Part shown: piece after piece, positions 25,632 to 35,062 of the stretch
Position numbering within the stretch: the first letter of the stretch is position 1
How the letters are laid out: each line of letters starts with the position of its first letter
Assembly (NCBI RefSeq): GCF_018128025.1
Contig: NZ_JAGSCS010000002.1
Coordinates: 62,001-126,000 of the forward strand
From: Proteiniclasticum sediminis
GTDB taxonomy: Bacteria > Bacillota > Clostridia > Clostridiales > Clostridiaceae
DNA length: 64,000 nucleotides
Reading direction: 5' to 3'
Translations under genes and position numbers: made by a program
The notes under the pieces: generated by a model
The model's database searches: none
What the model saw: only the letters and a program-made list of their open reading frames with translations
Told to the model about the DNA's origin: nothing

Positions 25632-26408
25632 ATGATCCTGCAGTTCACCATGGACCAGCTCACGGTCAAAATCCTGGATAATCGCCAGGAACTGGGCATT
25701 CAGGCCGCTAAAGAAGCCGCGGCGTTTCTTCGGAAAAAAGGGGAAACCCAGTCGGTGATCCGCGTGGTTTTTGCCGCAGCCCCTTCCCAGCGGGAGTTTT
25801 TGAAAACCCTGCGGGAGGATCCCTCGATTCCCTGGACGAAAATCCAGGCTTTCCATATGGACGAGTACCTGGGGCTTCCCTTTGGGCATCCCCAGTCCTT
25901 CGGCGCCTATCTCACAGAAGAGATTTTTCGCCACGTCCCCTTGGGCGGGGTTCATCTTTTCCGGGGAGATGACGATCCCCAAGCAGAAGGAGCGCGGTAT
26001 GCCAAGCTTCTGCAGGAAGCCCCCTTGGATGCCGTTTTCCTCGGCATCGGGGAAAATGGCCATCTGGCCTTTAACGATCCGCCTGTGGCGGATTTTGCCG
26101 ATCCCCAGGCGGTGAAGATCATCACCTTGGAAGAAACCAGCCGGCATCAGCAGGTCCACGACGGCTGTTTTGCCGCCCTGGAGGATGTGCCCAAAGAAGC
26201 CTTGACCTTGACGATCCCCATCCTCCTCTCGGCGGAGCGGCTCTTTGTCATGGTTCCTGGGCCCACCAAGGCGAAGGCCGTGGAGCGGACCCTTTTCGGT
26301 CCCGTGGCCACAATCTGCCCGGCCAGCATCCTTCGGACCTGTCCCCAGGCCACCCTGTACCTGGATCCTGAATCTTCGGCCCTGGGCCAAAACCGCATAA
26401 AGGAGTAG
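25632..26408 (+). CDS. NagB/6-phosphogluconolactonase-family protein, divergent
   Basis: 258 residues of the glucosamine-6-phosphate deaminase fold. FHMDEY retains the general-base aspartate (Asp77), but the catalytic triad motif reads GIGENGHLAFNDP: compared with E. coli NagB Asp141-His143-Glu148 it has Asn142-His144-Asp149. The phosphate loop is also unusual (FAAAPSQ). It may be a related isomerase or deaminase serving the uronate pathway rather than NagB itself. The start is uncertain: GGAGG is only two bases from ATG 25632; the frame also opens at TTG 25614 and ATG 25650. Confidence 0.75.
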   Translation: MILQFTMDQLTVKILDNRQELGIQAAKEAAAFLRKKGETQSVIRVVFAAAPSQREFLKTLREDPSIPWTKIQAFHMDEYLGLPFGHPQSFGAYLTEEIFRHVPLGGVHLFRGDDDPQAEGARYAKLLQEAPLDAVFLGIGENGHLAFNDPPVADFADPQAVKIITLEETSRHQQVHDGCFAALEDVPKEALTLTIPILLSAERLFVMVPGPTKAKAVERTLFGPVATICPASILRTCPQATLYLDPESSALGQNRIKE

Positions 26409-26411
26409 TTT

Positions 26412-27422
26412 ATGAGAATTCCCTATGATGAGATGAAAACCACAATCAAGGCCGCCATGCTAAAGGCAGGCCTCACGGAAGACCAGGCGGAAGCCGTATC
26501 TTCCGTCCATGCGGAGTCTTCCCTGGAAGGGGTTTACTCCCATGGCCTCAACCGGGTTCCCCGGTTTATCCAGTACGTCAAGGACGGCTGGGTAAATGTG
26601 GAGGGTAAGCCGGAGCTTCTGAAAGGGAAGGGCGTCATGGAGAACTATGACGGAAACCTGGGCATCGGGATCCTCAATGCCAAGTTTTCCATGAACCGCG
26701 CCATGGAGCTGGCCAAGGTCCATGGCATCGGCATTGTAGCCCTTCGAAACACCACCCACTGGATGCGAGGCGGCACGTATGCCTGGGATGCGGTGAAGGA
26801 AGGCTTCATCGGCCTATGCTGGACGAATACCGAATCCTGCATGCCCGCCTGGGGCGGAACCAACACCAGCGTGGGAAATAACCCCCTGTGCCTGGGCATT
26901 CCCCATGAGAATAGCCCGGTGGTGCTGGACATGGCCATGTCCCAGTTCTCCTACGGCAAGCTGGAGGTCACCCGATTGAAAGGGGATCAGCTTCCCGTGC
27001 CCGGCGGCTACGATGAAGAAGGGAATCTCACCACGGATCCCGGCAGCATCGAGATCACCCGGCGAATCCTCCCCACGGGCTACTGGAAGGGTTCCGGCCT
27101 CACTGTCGCTCTGGACCTCATTGCGGCCATTTTATCTGCCGGCCGCTCCACCAGCATGATCGATGAGCTGAACCTGGGCAGCTGCGGAGGCTGCAGCCAG
27201 ATTTTCATCGCCATCGACCCCTTGGTCTTTGCCACGGAGGAAGAGATGGAGACGATTGTGGCCAGCACCAAGGCCCAGCTTCGAAACTCTACCCCGGTGG
27301 TGGAAGGACGCACCGTCCGCTATCCTGGGGAAGGTACCCTAAACACCCGCAAGCAAAATCTGTCGGAGGGCATTCCCGTGGACGAGTCCGTCTGGAACAC
27401 GGTGAAAGGCCTGGCCCAATAA
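26412..27422 (+). CDS. dlgD: 2,3-diketo-L-gulonate reductase-type dehydrogenase (DlgD/YiaK)
   Basis: 336 residues of the malate/L-lactate/sulfolactate dehydrogenase family. It matches YiaK along its length: GVYSHGLNRVPRFIQ, VALRNTTHWMRGG, GLCWTNTE, FSYGKLEV, LPTGYWKGSG, SQIFIAI. NAD(P)H-dependent reduction of 2,3-diketo-L-gulonate to 3-dehydro-L-gulonate is the known reaction of the E. coli enzyme. In a hexuronate locus it could act on a related keto-uronate. It starts three bases after the previous stop. Confidence 0.85.
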   Translation: MRIPYDEMKTTIKAAMLKAGLTEDQAEAVSSVHAESSLEGVYSHGLNRVPRFIQYVKDGWVNVEGKPELLKGKGVMENYDGNLGIGILNAKFSMNRAMELAKVHGIGIVALRNTTHWMRGGTYAWDAVKEGFIGLCWTNTESCMPAWGGTNTSVGNNPLCLGIPHENSPVVLDMAMSQFSYGKLEVTRLKGDQLPVPGGYDEEGNLTTDPGSIEITRRILPTGYWKGSGLTVALDLIAAILSAGRSTSMIDELNLGSCGGCSQIFIAIDPLVFATEEEMETIVASTKAQLRNSTPVVEGRTVRYPGEGTLNTRKQNLSEGIPVDESVWNTVKGLAQ

Positions 27423-27449
27423 GCGTCAAAAGAGGAAAGGAAGAGAATC

Positions 27450-28847
27450 ATGAGCATCATCAATGACCACTTCATGCTGAAGAATGAAACCGCAAGAACG
27501 CTCTATCACGAGTACGCCAAGAACATGCCCATCTATGACTACCACTGTCATCTCAATCCCCAGCTCATCGCCGAGGATGCCCGCTTCAAGAACATTACGG
27601 AGATCTGGCTGGGCGGAGATCACTACAAGTGGCGCGCCATGCGTTCCAATGGCGTTCCCGAGGACAAGATCACCGGATCCGCTTCGGACTTTGAAAAATT
27701 CAAAGCCTTCTGCGAGACCATTCCCTACACCATCGGCAATCCCCTGTACCACTGGTCCCATCTTGAACTGAAGATGTACTTCGGCATTGAGGACACCATC
27801 AACGGCGAAAATGCGGAAAAAATCTGGGAAAAGGCCAATGCCGTCATCGCTTCCCCGGACTTCTCCGTGCGCAAGCTCATTGAAAAGTCCAATGTGGCCT
27901 ACATCTGCACCACCGATGACCTGGCAGACTCCCTGGAGTACCATGATGCCATCAAGGCCGATGAAAGCTTCAAGACGAAAGTGCTGCCGGCCCTTCGTCC
28001 CGACAAGCTCCTGAACATCGACAAGCCGGGCTTTGCCGAATATCTGGGAACCCTTTCCTCCCTGGTGGGCTATCCTGTGGATACCCTGGAAGCCTTAAAC
28101 AAAGCGGTGGCAGAGCGGGTGGAGTTCTTCCACGCCCATGGGGCAAGACTTTCCGACCACGCCCTGGATGTGGTGACTTTTAAAGAAGCCACAGCTGAAG
28201 AACTGGAAGCCATTCTGACGAAGGCTCTGAAGGGCGACGCCCTGACCTTCGCCGAAGTGACCCAGTACAAGACGGCAATGCTCCTGACCTTAGGCAAGCT
28301 CTACCATGACTACGGCTGGGTACAGCAGTACCACATCGGGGCTATGCGCAACAACAACACCCGCATGATGAAGAAGCTGGGAGCTGACACCGGCTACGAC
28401 TCCATCAACGACGGTCTGGTGGCCGAACCCCTGTCCAGGCTCATGGATGCCTTGGACAGCACGGATTCTCTTCCCAAGACCATTCTCTACTGCCTCAACG
28501 CCCGAGACAATGATGTGCTGGCCACCTTAGCCGGCGCTTTCCAGAGCGATGAAGCCAAGATGAAGGTCCAGGTGGGTTCCGGCTGGTGGTTCAACGATCA
28601 GAAGGACGGCATGGAGAAACAGATGGTCTCTTTAGCCAACCTGGGACTTCTTCGCCGCTTTGTGGGCATGCTGACGGATTCCCGCAGCTTCATCTCCTAT
28701 CCCCGCCATGACTACTTCCGCAGAATCCTCTGCAACCTCTTGGGCACCTGGGCCGAAGAAGGGGAGATCCCCATGGATCTGGAGCTTCTGGGCAGCATGG
28801 TGAAGGAAATCTCCTTTGAGAACGCCGTAGAATATTTCAACATGTAA
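27450..28847 (+). CDS. uxaC: Glucuronate/galacturonate isomerase UxaC
   Basis: 465 residues, the usual family length. Metal motif YDYHCHLNPQ near residue 33, plus AMRNNNTRMM, VGSGWWFNDQKDGM and MLTDSRSFISYPRHDYFRR, all characteristic. It converts D-glucuronate to D-fructuronate and D-galacturonate to D-tagaturonate, the first step of both branches. GAGGAAAGGAAG precedes the ATG. It is the last gene of this unit. Confidence 0.96.
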   Translation: MSIINDHFMLKNETARTLYHEYAKNMPIYDYHCHLNPQLIAEDARFKNITEIWLGGDHYKWRAMRSNGVPEDKITGSASDFEKFKAFCETIPYTIGNPLYHWSHLELKMYFGIEDTINGENAEKIWEKANAVIASPDFSVRKLIEKSNVAYICTTDDLADSLEYHDAIKADESFKTKVLPALRPDKLLNIDKPGFAEYLGTLSSLVGYPVDTLEALNKAVAERVEFFHAHGARLSDHALDVVTFKEATAEELEAILTKALKGDALTFAEVTQYKTAMLLTLGKLYHDYGWVQQYHIGAMRNNNTRMMKKLGADTGYDSINDGLVAEPLSRLMDALDSTDSLPKTILYCLNARDNDVLATLAGAFQSDEAKMKVQVGSGWWFNDQKDGMEKQMVSLANLGLLRRFVGMLTDSRSFISYPRHDYFRRILCNLLGTWAEEGEIPMDLELLGSMVKEISFENAVEYFNM

Positions 28848-28854
28848 GGACTGT

Positions 28855-28886
28855 GGACCTGGTTCATGGAGCCAGGTCCTTTTTTC
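28855..28886 (+). terminator. Terminator after uxaC
   Basis: 8-bp stem GGACCTGG/CCAGGTCC with a short loop, followed by seven T. Confidence 0.88.
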
Positions 28887-29189
28887 GCCCAAAATCCCGG
28901 TGATTTTCCGGGTTTCACGCTATTTTGCGCCGGACATTGAAGGAATTTTATCAAATTGATTTATTCCCGTTAAAAATCGGCAATGGCTCTGAAATTGAAC
29001 GCAAGACCGAAGACAGCCCTGGAAAAAGTCCGTCCAAGGCTGAAAACTCAAGGGACGCTAAAGTTTCCATTCCGGGAAGAAAAAAATTTCGGAATGCCTT
29101 GAGCGAAATAATCCTTGCCGGTTAAAGGTTCGTTCCATTTCTGTGAAGTTTGCGTAAAAAAAAGTCCCTTATTTTACAAATTTTTCACA
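28887..29189. other. Intergenic stretch, no gene seen
   Basis: About 300 bases with no credible ORF. A-rich runs occur near 29150. The uxuA promoter and operator are at its end. Confidence 0.5.
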
Positions 29190-29218
29190 TTGACACACTA
29201 GTATACTAGTGCTATATT
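29190..29218 (+). promoter_or_regulatory. Promoter of the uxuA-gntR-ABC unit
   Basis: TTGACA (29190-29195), 17-base spacer, TATATT (29213-29218). The spacer is filled by a 16-bp palindrome. The leader before uxuA is long (about 150 bases). Confidence 0.85.
29196..29211. promoter_or_regulatory. GntR-type operator in the uxuA promoter
   Basis: Perfect 16-bp palindrome CACTAGTATACTAGTG lying exactly between -35 and -10, so repressor binding would exclude RNA polymerase. GTATAC core as in the other hexuronate operators. Confidence 0.8.
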
Positions 29219-29370
29219 TAAAGGGAAGTTGATGAAAACGATACGCACGTCGATGGCGAAAATCCTTGAACGGCAAGCTGAAAATCAGTTTTGTCCGTCA
29301 AGAAAAAAACCAGCGAAAGTGCAATGGGTTTACAACGACATCAAAACAAAAGAGAAGAGAGGTGATTCCA

Positions 29371-30450
29371 ATGAAAATGATTCTAAGGTGGTTTCCCCAT
29401 GGAGACGACAGCGTAACCTTGCAGCAGATCCGGCAAATTCCCGGAGTAAGCGGCGTGGCCACCTGCCTTCCGAAGATCCCTGTAGGGGAGATCTGGCCTT
29501 TGGAAATCCTGGAGACACTGAAGAAGGAAATCAATGATGCCGGACTCGAAATGGAAGTCATTGAGAGTGTGAACATCCATGAAGACATCAAGAAGGGTCT
29601 CCCCACAAGAGACCAGTACATCGAAAACTACATCAAGACCCTGGAGAATCTTTCCAAAGTGGGCGTAAAAGTCCTCTGCTACAACTTCATGCCCGTCATC
29701 GACTGGGCCAGAAGCGACCTGGAACACACCCTGCCCGATGGCAGTACGGTGCTTTCCTACCGCCATGAAGAAGTACTGAAGATGAACCCCAACACCATGG
29801 CGGACGCCATGGCGAAGAAAGCCCGAGGCTACTCCCTTCCCGGATGGGAACCGGAGAGGCTGGAAGCCATGGCCCGGGACATCGAGTTCTACCAGAACAT
29901 GACGAAGGAAACCTATTGGGAAAACATGAAGTACTTCCTGGACAAGGTGATTCCCTATGCGGAGCAGTACGACATAAAGATGGCCATCCATCCCGATGAT
30001 CCGCCGTGGCCGCTCTATGGCCTGCCCAAGGTCATCACCAATGAGGAGAATATCCGCACCTTCCTGAAGCTCAACGACAGCCCGTACAACGGCCTGACGC
30101 TGTGCACCGGAAGCCTTGGTGCAGACCTGTCGAACCACATGCCGGAAATTATCCGGGAGTTCTCGGGACAGGGGAGAATCCACTTTGCCCACATCCGCAA
30201 TGTCCACCATCTCAACGAGAAGGACTTTGACGAGTCCGCCCATCTCTCCGAATGTGGAGACCTGGATATGTTCGAAGTGGTGAAGGCCTTTGTGGATACC
30301 GACTTCCAGGGCTATGTCCGTCCGGATCACGGAAGAATGATCTGGGGGGAAAAGGCTAGACCGGGTTATGGTCTCTATGACCGGGCCATCGGCTCCAACT
30401 ACATCCTGGGACTCTGGGAAGCGATTCATAAAATGAAAAATAGAACATAA
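29371..30450 (+). CDS. uxuA: Mannonate dehydratase UxuA
   Basis: 359 residues. Start MKMILRWFPHGDDSVTLQQIRQIPG is typical; the ATG at 29371 has GAGAGGTGATT upstream. Metal and active-site positions fit HPDDPPWPLYGLPK, LCTGSLG, HFAHIRN and RPDHGRMIW. It dehydrates D-mannonate to 2-keto-3-deoxy-D-gluconate. No fructuronate reductase (UxuB) that would make mannonate is seen in the window. Confidence 0.96.
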   Translation: MKMILRWFPHGDDSVTLQQIRQIPGVSGVATCLPKIPVGEIWPLEILETLKKEINDAGLEMEVIESVNIHEDIKKGLPTRDQYIENYIKTLENLSKVGVKVLCYNFMPVIDWARSDLEHTLPDGSTVLSYRHEEVLKMNPNTMADAMAKKARGYSLPGWEPERLEAMARDIEFYQNMTKETYWENMKYFLDKVIPYAEQYDIKMAIHPDDPPWPLYGLPKVITNEENIRTFLKLNDSPYNGLTLCTGSLGADLSNHMPEIIREFSGQGRIHFAHIRNVHHLNEKDFDESAHLSECGDLDMFEVVKAFVDTDFQGYVRPDHGRMIWGEKARPGYGLYDRAIGSNYILGLWEAIHKMKNRT

Positions 30451-30464
30451 ATGAGGGGACTTTG

Positions 30465-31145
30465 ATGGAAATTACTGAACGTTTAAGCAAAGAAACGGCA
30501 CGGGACTATGCCTATCGAACACTCAGGGAAAACATCATCAAGTTGAAATTAGCCCCGGGAAGCATGGTCAGCGAAAATGATCTGGCTTTGGAAATGGGAC
30601 TGTCTAGGACACCCACCCGGGAGGCTCTCATAGAACTCAGCAAAAGTCAGATTGTGGATGTCCTTCCTCAGAAGGGAAGCTACATCACCAAGATCGACTA
30701 TTCCATGGTGGATGAAGCCCGCTTTATGAGACTTGTCCTGGAGCGGGGGATCGTGGAGATCCTCTGTGACACGGCCACGGAGGAAGAGCTGAAGACGCTG
30801 CGCTACAGCGTTTCTCTGCAGGAGTTCTACCTGGGCCACGGCATGGACGACAAATTCTTCAAGGAAGACAACGCCTTCCACCGCCGTCTTTTTGAGATGG
30901 CGAACAAGATGCAGTCGTACAAGCTCATGAACAGCATGATGATCCATTTCGACCGGGTGCGCATGATGCGTCTGCAGACCAGCCGGGAAGTCAACGAGCT
31001 GTTGACGGACCACAAGGTCATCGTGGAAGCCATTGCCCAGCGAAATGTCACGGAGGCGGTGGAGCGCATGACCCTGCATCTTACCCGGTACAAGGTGGAT
31101 GCGGAGCTCATCCGTAAGAATCATCCGGATTACTTCATCGACTGA
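30465..31145 (+). CDS. GntR/FCD regulator 1 (hexuronate locus)
   Basis: 226 residues. N-terminal winged helix (about 12-75; LALEMGLSRTPTREALIELSK) and C-terminal FCD domain (about 90-215) with likely metal-binding histidines in NAFHRRLFEMAN, TDHKVIVEAI and MTLHLTRYK. FCD regulators of uronate operons bind GTATAC-centred palindromes and are released by fructuronate or related acids. It sits between uxuA and the ABC importer, and is the likely ligand of the palindrome at 29196. Confidence 0.9.
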   Translation: MEITERLSKETARDYAYRTLRENIIKLKLAPGSMVSENDLALEMGLSRTPTREALIELSKSQIVDVLPQKGSYITKIDYSMVDEARFMRLVLERGIVEILCDTATEEELKTLRYSVSLQEFYLGHGMDDKFFKEDNAFHRRLFEMANKMQSYKLMNSMMIHFDRVRMMRLQTSREVNELLTDHKVIVEAIAQRNVTEAVERMTLHLTRYKVDAELIRKNHPDYFID

Positions 31146-31228
31146 AGGAATCCAACCAATACCTGAACAGAAAGGCCCGTAGGGCCATAACAGGCACAGA
31201 CACGAAAATGATGAAAGAGGTGAAGTCA

Positions 31229-32734
31229 ATGGCAGAGGGACTGTTCCGCATGGAAGGCATTTCCAAAAGCTTCCCTGGCGTTAAGGCACTGGATAAGGTG
31301 TCCTTCTCGGTGAATAAGGGAGAGGTACACGGACTGGTTGGCGAAAACGGCGCCGGAAAGTCCACCTTGATGAAGGTCATGTCGGGCGTCTACCAGGCGG
31401 ACGAAGGAAAGATCTTCATTGAAGGTCAGGAAGTGAAAATCAACAACATCAGTAAAGCGCACGAACTGGGGGTTGCCATCATATTTCAGGAGCTGAATCT
31501 GCTCCCCCATCTGTCCGTTGCGGACAACATCTTCGTGGGACGTCAGCCCAAAAAAGGCCCGTTCATCGATGATAAGAAGATGCATAAAGAAGCCAAGCGC
31601 GTTCTGGACGAACTGGGCATCAAGATCAACACCTACGCCACCCTGAGCACCCTGAGCGTCGCTCAGCAGCAGATGGTGGAAATCGCCAAGGCCATTTCCA
31701 TGAACTCCAAGATCCTGGTCCTCGATGAGCCTTCAGCGGCCCTGACGGATAAGGAAATCGATCAGCTCTTCGTCATCCTGCGCAACCTTCAGAAGAAGGG
31801 CATGGGCATGGTGTACATCTCCCACCGTATGGAGGAGCTGGAGCAGATCTGCGAGCGTGTCACCGTCATCCGAGACGGCCAGTACATCGGCACCCGCAAC
31901 TACAAGGACATTTCCATGGACGAACTGGTCAAGATGATCGTGGGTCGTTCCCTGGAAGACAAGTACCCCAAATATGAGCGTAAGATCGGCGATGTGGTTC
32001 TCGAAGCCAAGAACATCCGCCGGGGCAACAAGGTTAATGTGGATCACCTGGAAGTACGTGCAGGAGAAATCCTCGGCATCGCCGGCCTCATGGGCTCCGG
32101 AAGAACCGAGATCGCCCGCTGCATCTTCGGTGCAGACAAGGCCGACCACATGGAGATCAAAATCAATGGCAAGGACGTGAAGATCAACTCTGTTCGTCAG
32201 GCCATTGCCCACGGCATCGGTTATGCCACGGAAGACCGCAAGTTTGACGGGCTGGCCCTGAACCTGGACGTGAACTACAACACGAACATGGCCCATCTTC
32301 CCAAGATCACCCGCTTTGGCATTGTCAATGACAAAGCTGCCAAGGCCAACGCCATCAAGTACAAGGAACTTCTTCGCACGAAGACCCCAAGCCTTCGGCA
32401 GACCATGAAGAACCTCAGCGGCGGAAATCAGCAGAAAGTTGTTCTTTCCAAGTGGCTGTGCAATGACGTGAAAATTCTCATCGTGGATGAGCCTACCCGA
32501 GGCATTGACGTTGGCGCGAAGTTTGAAGTTTACGAACTCTTCAACAAGCTCAGCGACCAGGGTGTGGCCATCATCATGATCTCTTCGGAGCTTCCGGAGA
32601 TCCTGGGCATGAGCGACCGGGTTCTGGTGGTCCATGAAGGCACCATCAACGGGGAACTGGATGCAAAAACTGCCACCCAGGAAGATATCCTCTTCCTTGC
32701 AGCCGGATACAACAAACTTCAGAAAAAGGCTTAA
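31229..32734 (+). CDS. Sugar ABC transporter ATP-binding protein, two domains (locus 2)
   Basis: 501 residues, RbsA-like. Domain 1: Walker A GENGAGKST, signature LSVAQQQ, Walker B ILVLDEPSAALT. Domain 2: degenerate Walker A GLMGSGRTE, signature LSGGNQQK, Walker B LIVDEPTRGID. The start at 31229 has GAAAGAGGTGAAG upstream. It powers the permease encoded next; given the neighbours the substrate is probably a hexuronate or a uronate-containing oligosaccharide. Confidence 0.93.
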   Translation: MAEGLFRMEGISKSFPGVKALDKVSFSVNKGEVHGLVGENGAGKSTLMKVMSGVYQADEGKIFIEGQEVKINNISKAHELGVAIIFQELNLLPHLSVADNIFVGRQPKKGPFIDDKKMHKEAKRVLDELGIKINTYATLSTLSVAQQQMVEIAKAISMNSKILVLDEPSAALTDKEIDQLFVILRNLQKKGMGMVYISHRMEELEQICERVTVIRDGQYIGTRNYKDISMDELVKMIVGRSLEDKYPKYERKIGDVVLEAKNIRRGNKVNVDHLEVRAGEILGIAGLMGSGRTEIARCIFGADKADHMEIKINGKDVKINSVRQAIAHGIGYATEDRKFDGLALNLDVNYNTNMAHLPKITRFGIVNDKAAKANAIKYKELLRTKTPSLRQTMKNLSGGNQQKVVLSKWLCNDVKILIVDEPTRGIDVGAKFEVYELFNKLSDQGVAIIMISSELPEILGMSDRVLVVHEGTINGELDAKTATQEDILFLAAGYNKLQKKA

Positions 32735-32784
32735 TTAAGCTGGTTCGCTGTGACCTTAAACCGCATATTTAGGAGGGAAAAACC

Positions 32785-33795
32785 TTGAGTGAAAATACAA
32801 AAATGGTAAAGAGTAAAGAGGCCTTCAGCCTCAGATTCGGGCCCAGCACCCGTAAGGCAATTTTTTCAGGCATTGCCCTGATCCTGCTTCTCGTGATGTT
32901 CAGCGTGATGCAGCCCAGCAAGTTCCTGACATCCAGCAATTTCATCAACATTCTGCAGCAGGTGGTCACCTACTCCATCCTGGGCTACGGCCTGACCTTC
33001 TGTCTCGTGTCTGGCGGAACCGACCTTAGCGCCGGCGCTTCCATGGCCCTTTCCGGAATTATCGTAACTTCACTGCTCATCGCCGGCGTGCCCCTGTGGC
33101 TCTGTATCGTGCTGGCTCTTCTCTTTGGTATCTTCATGGGAATCCTCAATGGTTTCACCATTGAAGTGCTGGGCGTTGTGCCCTTCATCGCCACCCTGGG
33201 AACCCAGTGGGTCTTCCGTGGTCTGGCTAACGTTCTGGTGGATGGTAAGCCCATCTACACCAACACCATCCCCGACAAGGGAATTCAGGAAGCATTCTAC
33301 ATCATTGGTGGCGGACGTCTTCCCGGTGGTCTTCCTTACTCGGTTATCATCACCGTCGTTTACGGTATAATCCTGGCCTTCATGCTGTCCAAGACCAAGA
33401 TCGGACGACAGATCTATGCCTGCGGATCCAACCTGGAGGCTGCTAAGCTCTCTGGCATCAACGCCGTGGGAACCCGTATGTTTGCTTACTGCGTATCCGG
33501 TTTCTCCGCTGCCATCGCCGGTATCATCGTCACCTCCCGTATCTCCTCTGCACAGCCCATGGCTGGACAGGGTCTGGAACTGGAAGCCATTGCAGCAGCC
33601 GTTATCGGTGGTGTTTCCAACAGCGGCGGCCAGGGTGCCATCGTCAACACCATCATCGGAGCTCTCATCATGGGTGTTCTGCGTAACGGTCTGAACATCA
33701 GCCAGGTTTCCTCTTTCTGGCAGCAGATCATCATCGGTATCATTCTGGTGGCTGTAATCGCCCTGGATGTCCGAAGAAACCGAAAGTCCCGTTAA
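32785..33795 (+). CDS. Sugar ABC transporter permease (locus 2)
   Basis: 336 residues, RbsC family, about ten membrane helices. GSNLEAAKLSGINAVGTRM and IGGVSNSGGQG are the usual coupling and C-terminal motifs. It starts with TTG at 32785 behind AGGAGGGAAAAACC; no ATG at this end fits better. Confidence 0.92.
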   Translation: MSENTKMVKSKEAFSLRFGPSTRKAIFSGIALILLLVMFSVMQPSKFLTSSNFINILQQVVTYSILGYGLTFCLVSGGTDLSAGASMALSGIIVTSLLIAGVPLWLCIVLALLFGIFMGILNGFTIEVLGVVPFIATLGTQWVFRGLANVLVDGKPIYTNTIPDKGIQEAFYIIGGGRLPGGLPYSVIITVVYGIILAFMLSKTKIGRQIYACGSNLEAAKLSGINAVGTRMFAYCVSGFSAAIAGIIVTSRISSAQPMAGQGLELEAIAAAVIGGVSNSGGQGAIVNTIIGALIMGVLRNGLNISQVSSFWQQIIIGIILVAVIALDVRRNRKSR

Positions 33796-33867
33796 GAACC
33801 TTTCCCTTAATTCGTTGTTAGGCGGATCACCGCAGAACATAGATCAAAACATCAAAGGAGTTGTATC

Positions 33868-34926
33868 ATGAAAAAGAAGTTAATTTCCATGCTTATGATC
33901 GCCGCTATGGCCGTCAGCGTAGCCGCTTGCGGGAAGAGCACACCCTCGGAGACCCCATCCGAAACCCCATCCGAGACTCCCAGCGAAACCCCAGCTGAGG
34001 CTAAAGATCCCAGCGAAATGACCATCTACTTCCTGACCAAGATCCTCGGAAACCAGTACTGGGCTGTTGTAGAACAGGGTGCTAAGGATGCTGCTAAAGA
34101 ACTGGGCATCAAGAACCTCGTTGTAACGGGCCTTGCCAGCGAAGCTGAAGTTGAAAAGCAGGTTCAGCAGCTGCAGGATGCCGTTGCCGCTCAGGCAGAC
34201 GCTATTGTTCTCGGACCCGTTGACTCCACTGCCATGGCTAATCCTGTGAACGATGCCCATGCTTCAGGCATTCCCATCGTCATCGTGGATACCATGATCA
34301 ACACGGAAAACTATGATGCTGCGCTCATGACCAACAACGTACAGGCTGGTAAGGACGCTGCCAAGGAAATGATCAGACTGTTGGAAGAAAAAGGTGTGAA
34401 GAAAGAAGAAGTGGCAGAAGTTGCCATTCAGATCGGATCTTCAGGTTCCCAGACCATCATCGACAGACTGAAGGGCTTCTACGAGTACTGGGATGCCAAT
34501 GCTCCCCAGACCTGGACTGTTCTGCGTGATGACGTTAAGGTTAACGACGGCGATATCTCCAAGGCTGTAGGATTCACTCAGGACTTCCTGACTGCATACC
34601 CCAACCTGAAGGGTGTCTTCGGACCCAACAACGGTTCCACCGTTGGATTCGTTACCGGACTGAAGGAAGCAAACAGAACTGACCTCGTTATGGTTGGATT
34701 CGACTTCTCCACCGAAATCGAAACCATGATCCGCGAAGGCAAGTTCAATGTTTCCACCGTGGTTCAGAAGCAGTACCTCATGGGCTATGAAGGCGTAAAG
34801 CAGGCTGTAGAACTTGCCCAGGGCAAGAAGCCAGCCACCAAGCTCATCGACACCGGAGTTCTGATTGTTGACCTGAAGAACATCGACAACGACGACGTTC
34901 AGAGCATCATCAAGCCCGGCAAATAA
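33868..34926 (+). CDS. Sugar ABC transporter substrate-binding lipoprotein (locus 2)
   Basis: 352 residues. Signal peptide with lipobox VAAC (Cys21), then four SETP repeats in the linker (about residues 25-42), then a type I periplasmic-binding fold of the ribose class (MTIYFLTKILGNQYWAVVEQGAK). AAGGAGTTG ribosome site. It completes the importer of this locus. Confidence 0.93.
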   Translation: MKKKLISMLMIAAMAVSVAACGKSTPSETPSETPSETPSETPAEAKDPSEMTIYFLTKILGNQYWAVVEQGAKDAAKELGIKNLVVTGLASEAEVEKQVQQLQDAVAAQADAIVLGPVDSTAMANPVNDAHASGIPIVIVDTMINTENYDAALMTNNVQAGKDAAKEMIRLLEEKGVKKEEVAEVAIQIGSSGSQTIIDRLKGFYEYWDANAPQTWTVLRDDVKVNDGDISKAVGFTQDFLTAYPNLKGVFGPNNGSTVGFVTGLKEANRTDLVMVGFDFSTEIETMIREGKFNVSTVVQKQYLMGYEGVKQAVELAQGKKPATKLIDTGVLIVDLKNIDNDDVQSIIKPGK

Positions 34927-34946
34927 GCTGGAACTATGACTTGAAG

Positions 34947-34976
34947 TTCCCCCCTGGTTTCAGGGGGGAATTTTTT
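34947..34976 (+). terminator. Terminator after ABC locus 2
   Basis: Perfect 10-bp stem TTCCCCCCTG/CAGGGGGGAA with a GTTT loop, then TTTTTT. Confidence 0.95.
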
Positions 34977-35062
34977 AATCGCAAACCTTTGGAAGATTTG
35001 TCAGATTTCGAGAGATCGGGTATGATGAATACAAGAAGGATCGAAAGGAAGAGGTGAAGAAT

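Noticed and set aside
33952-34010. Short repeats in the binding-protein gene (SETP units), considered as a CRISPR-like repeat
   Set aside because: They are contiguous coding repeats of a lipoprotein linker with no spacers.
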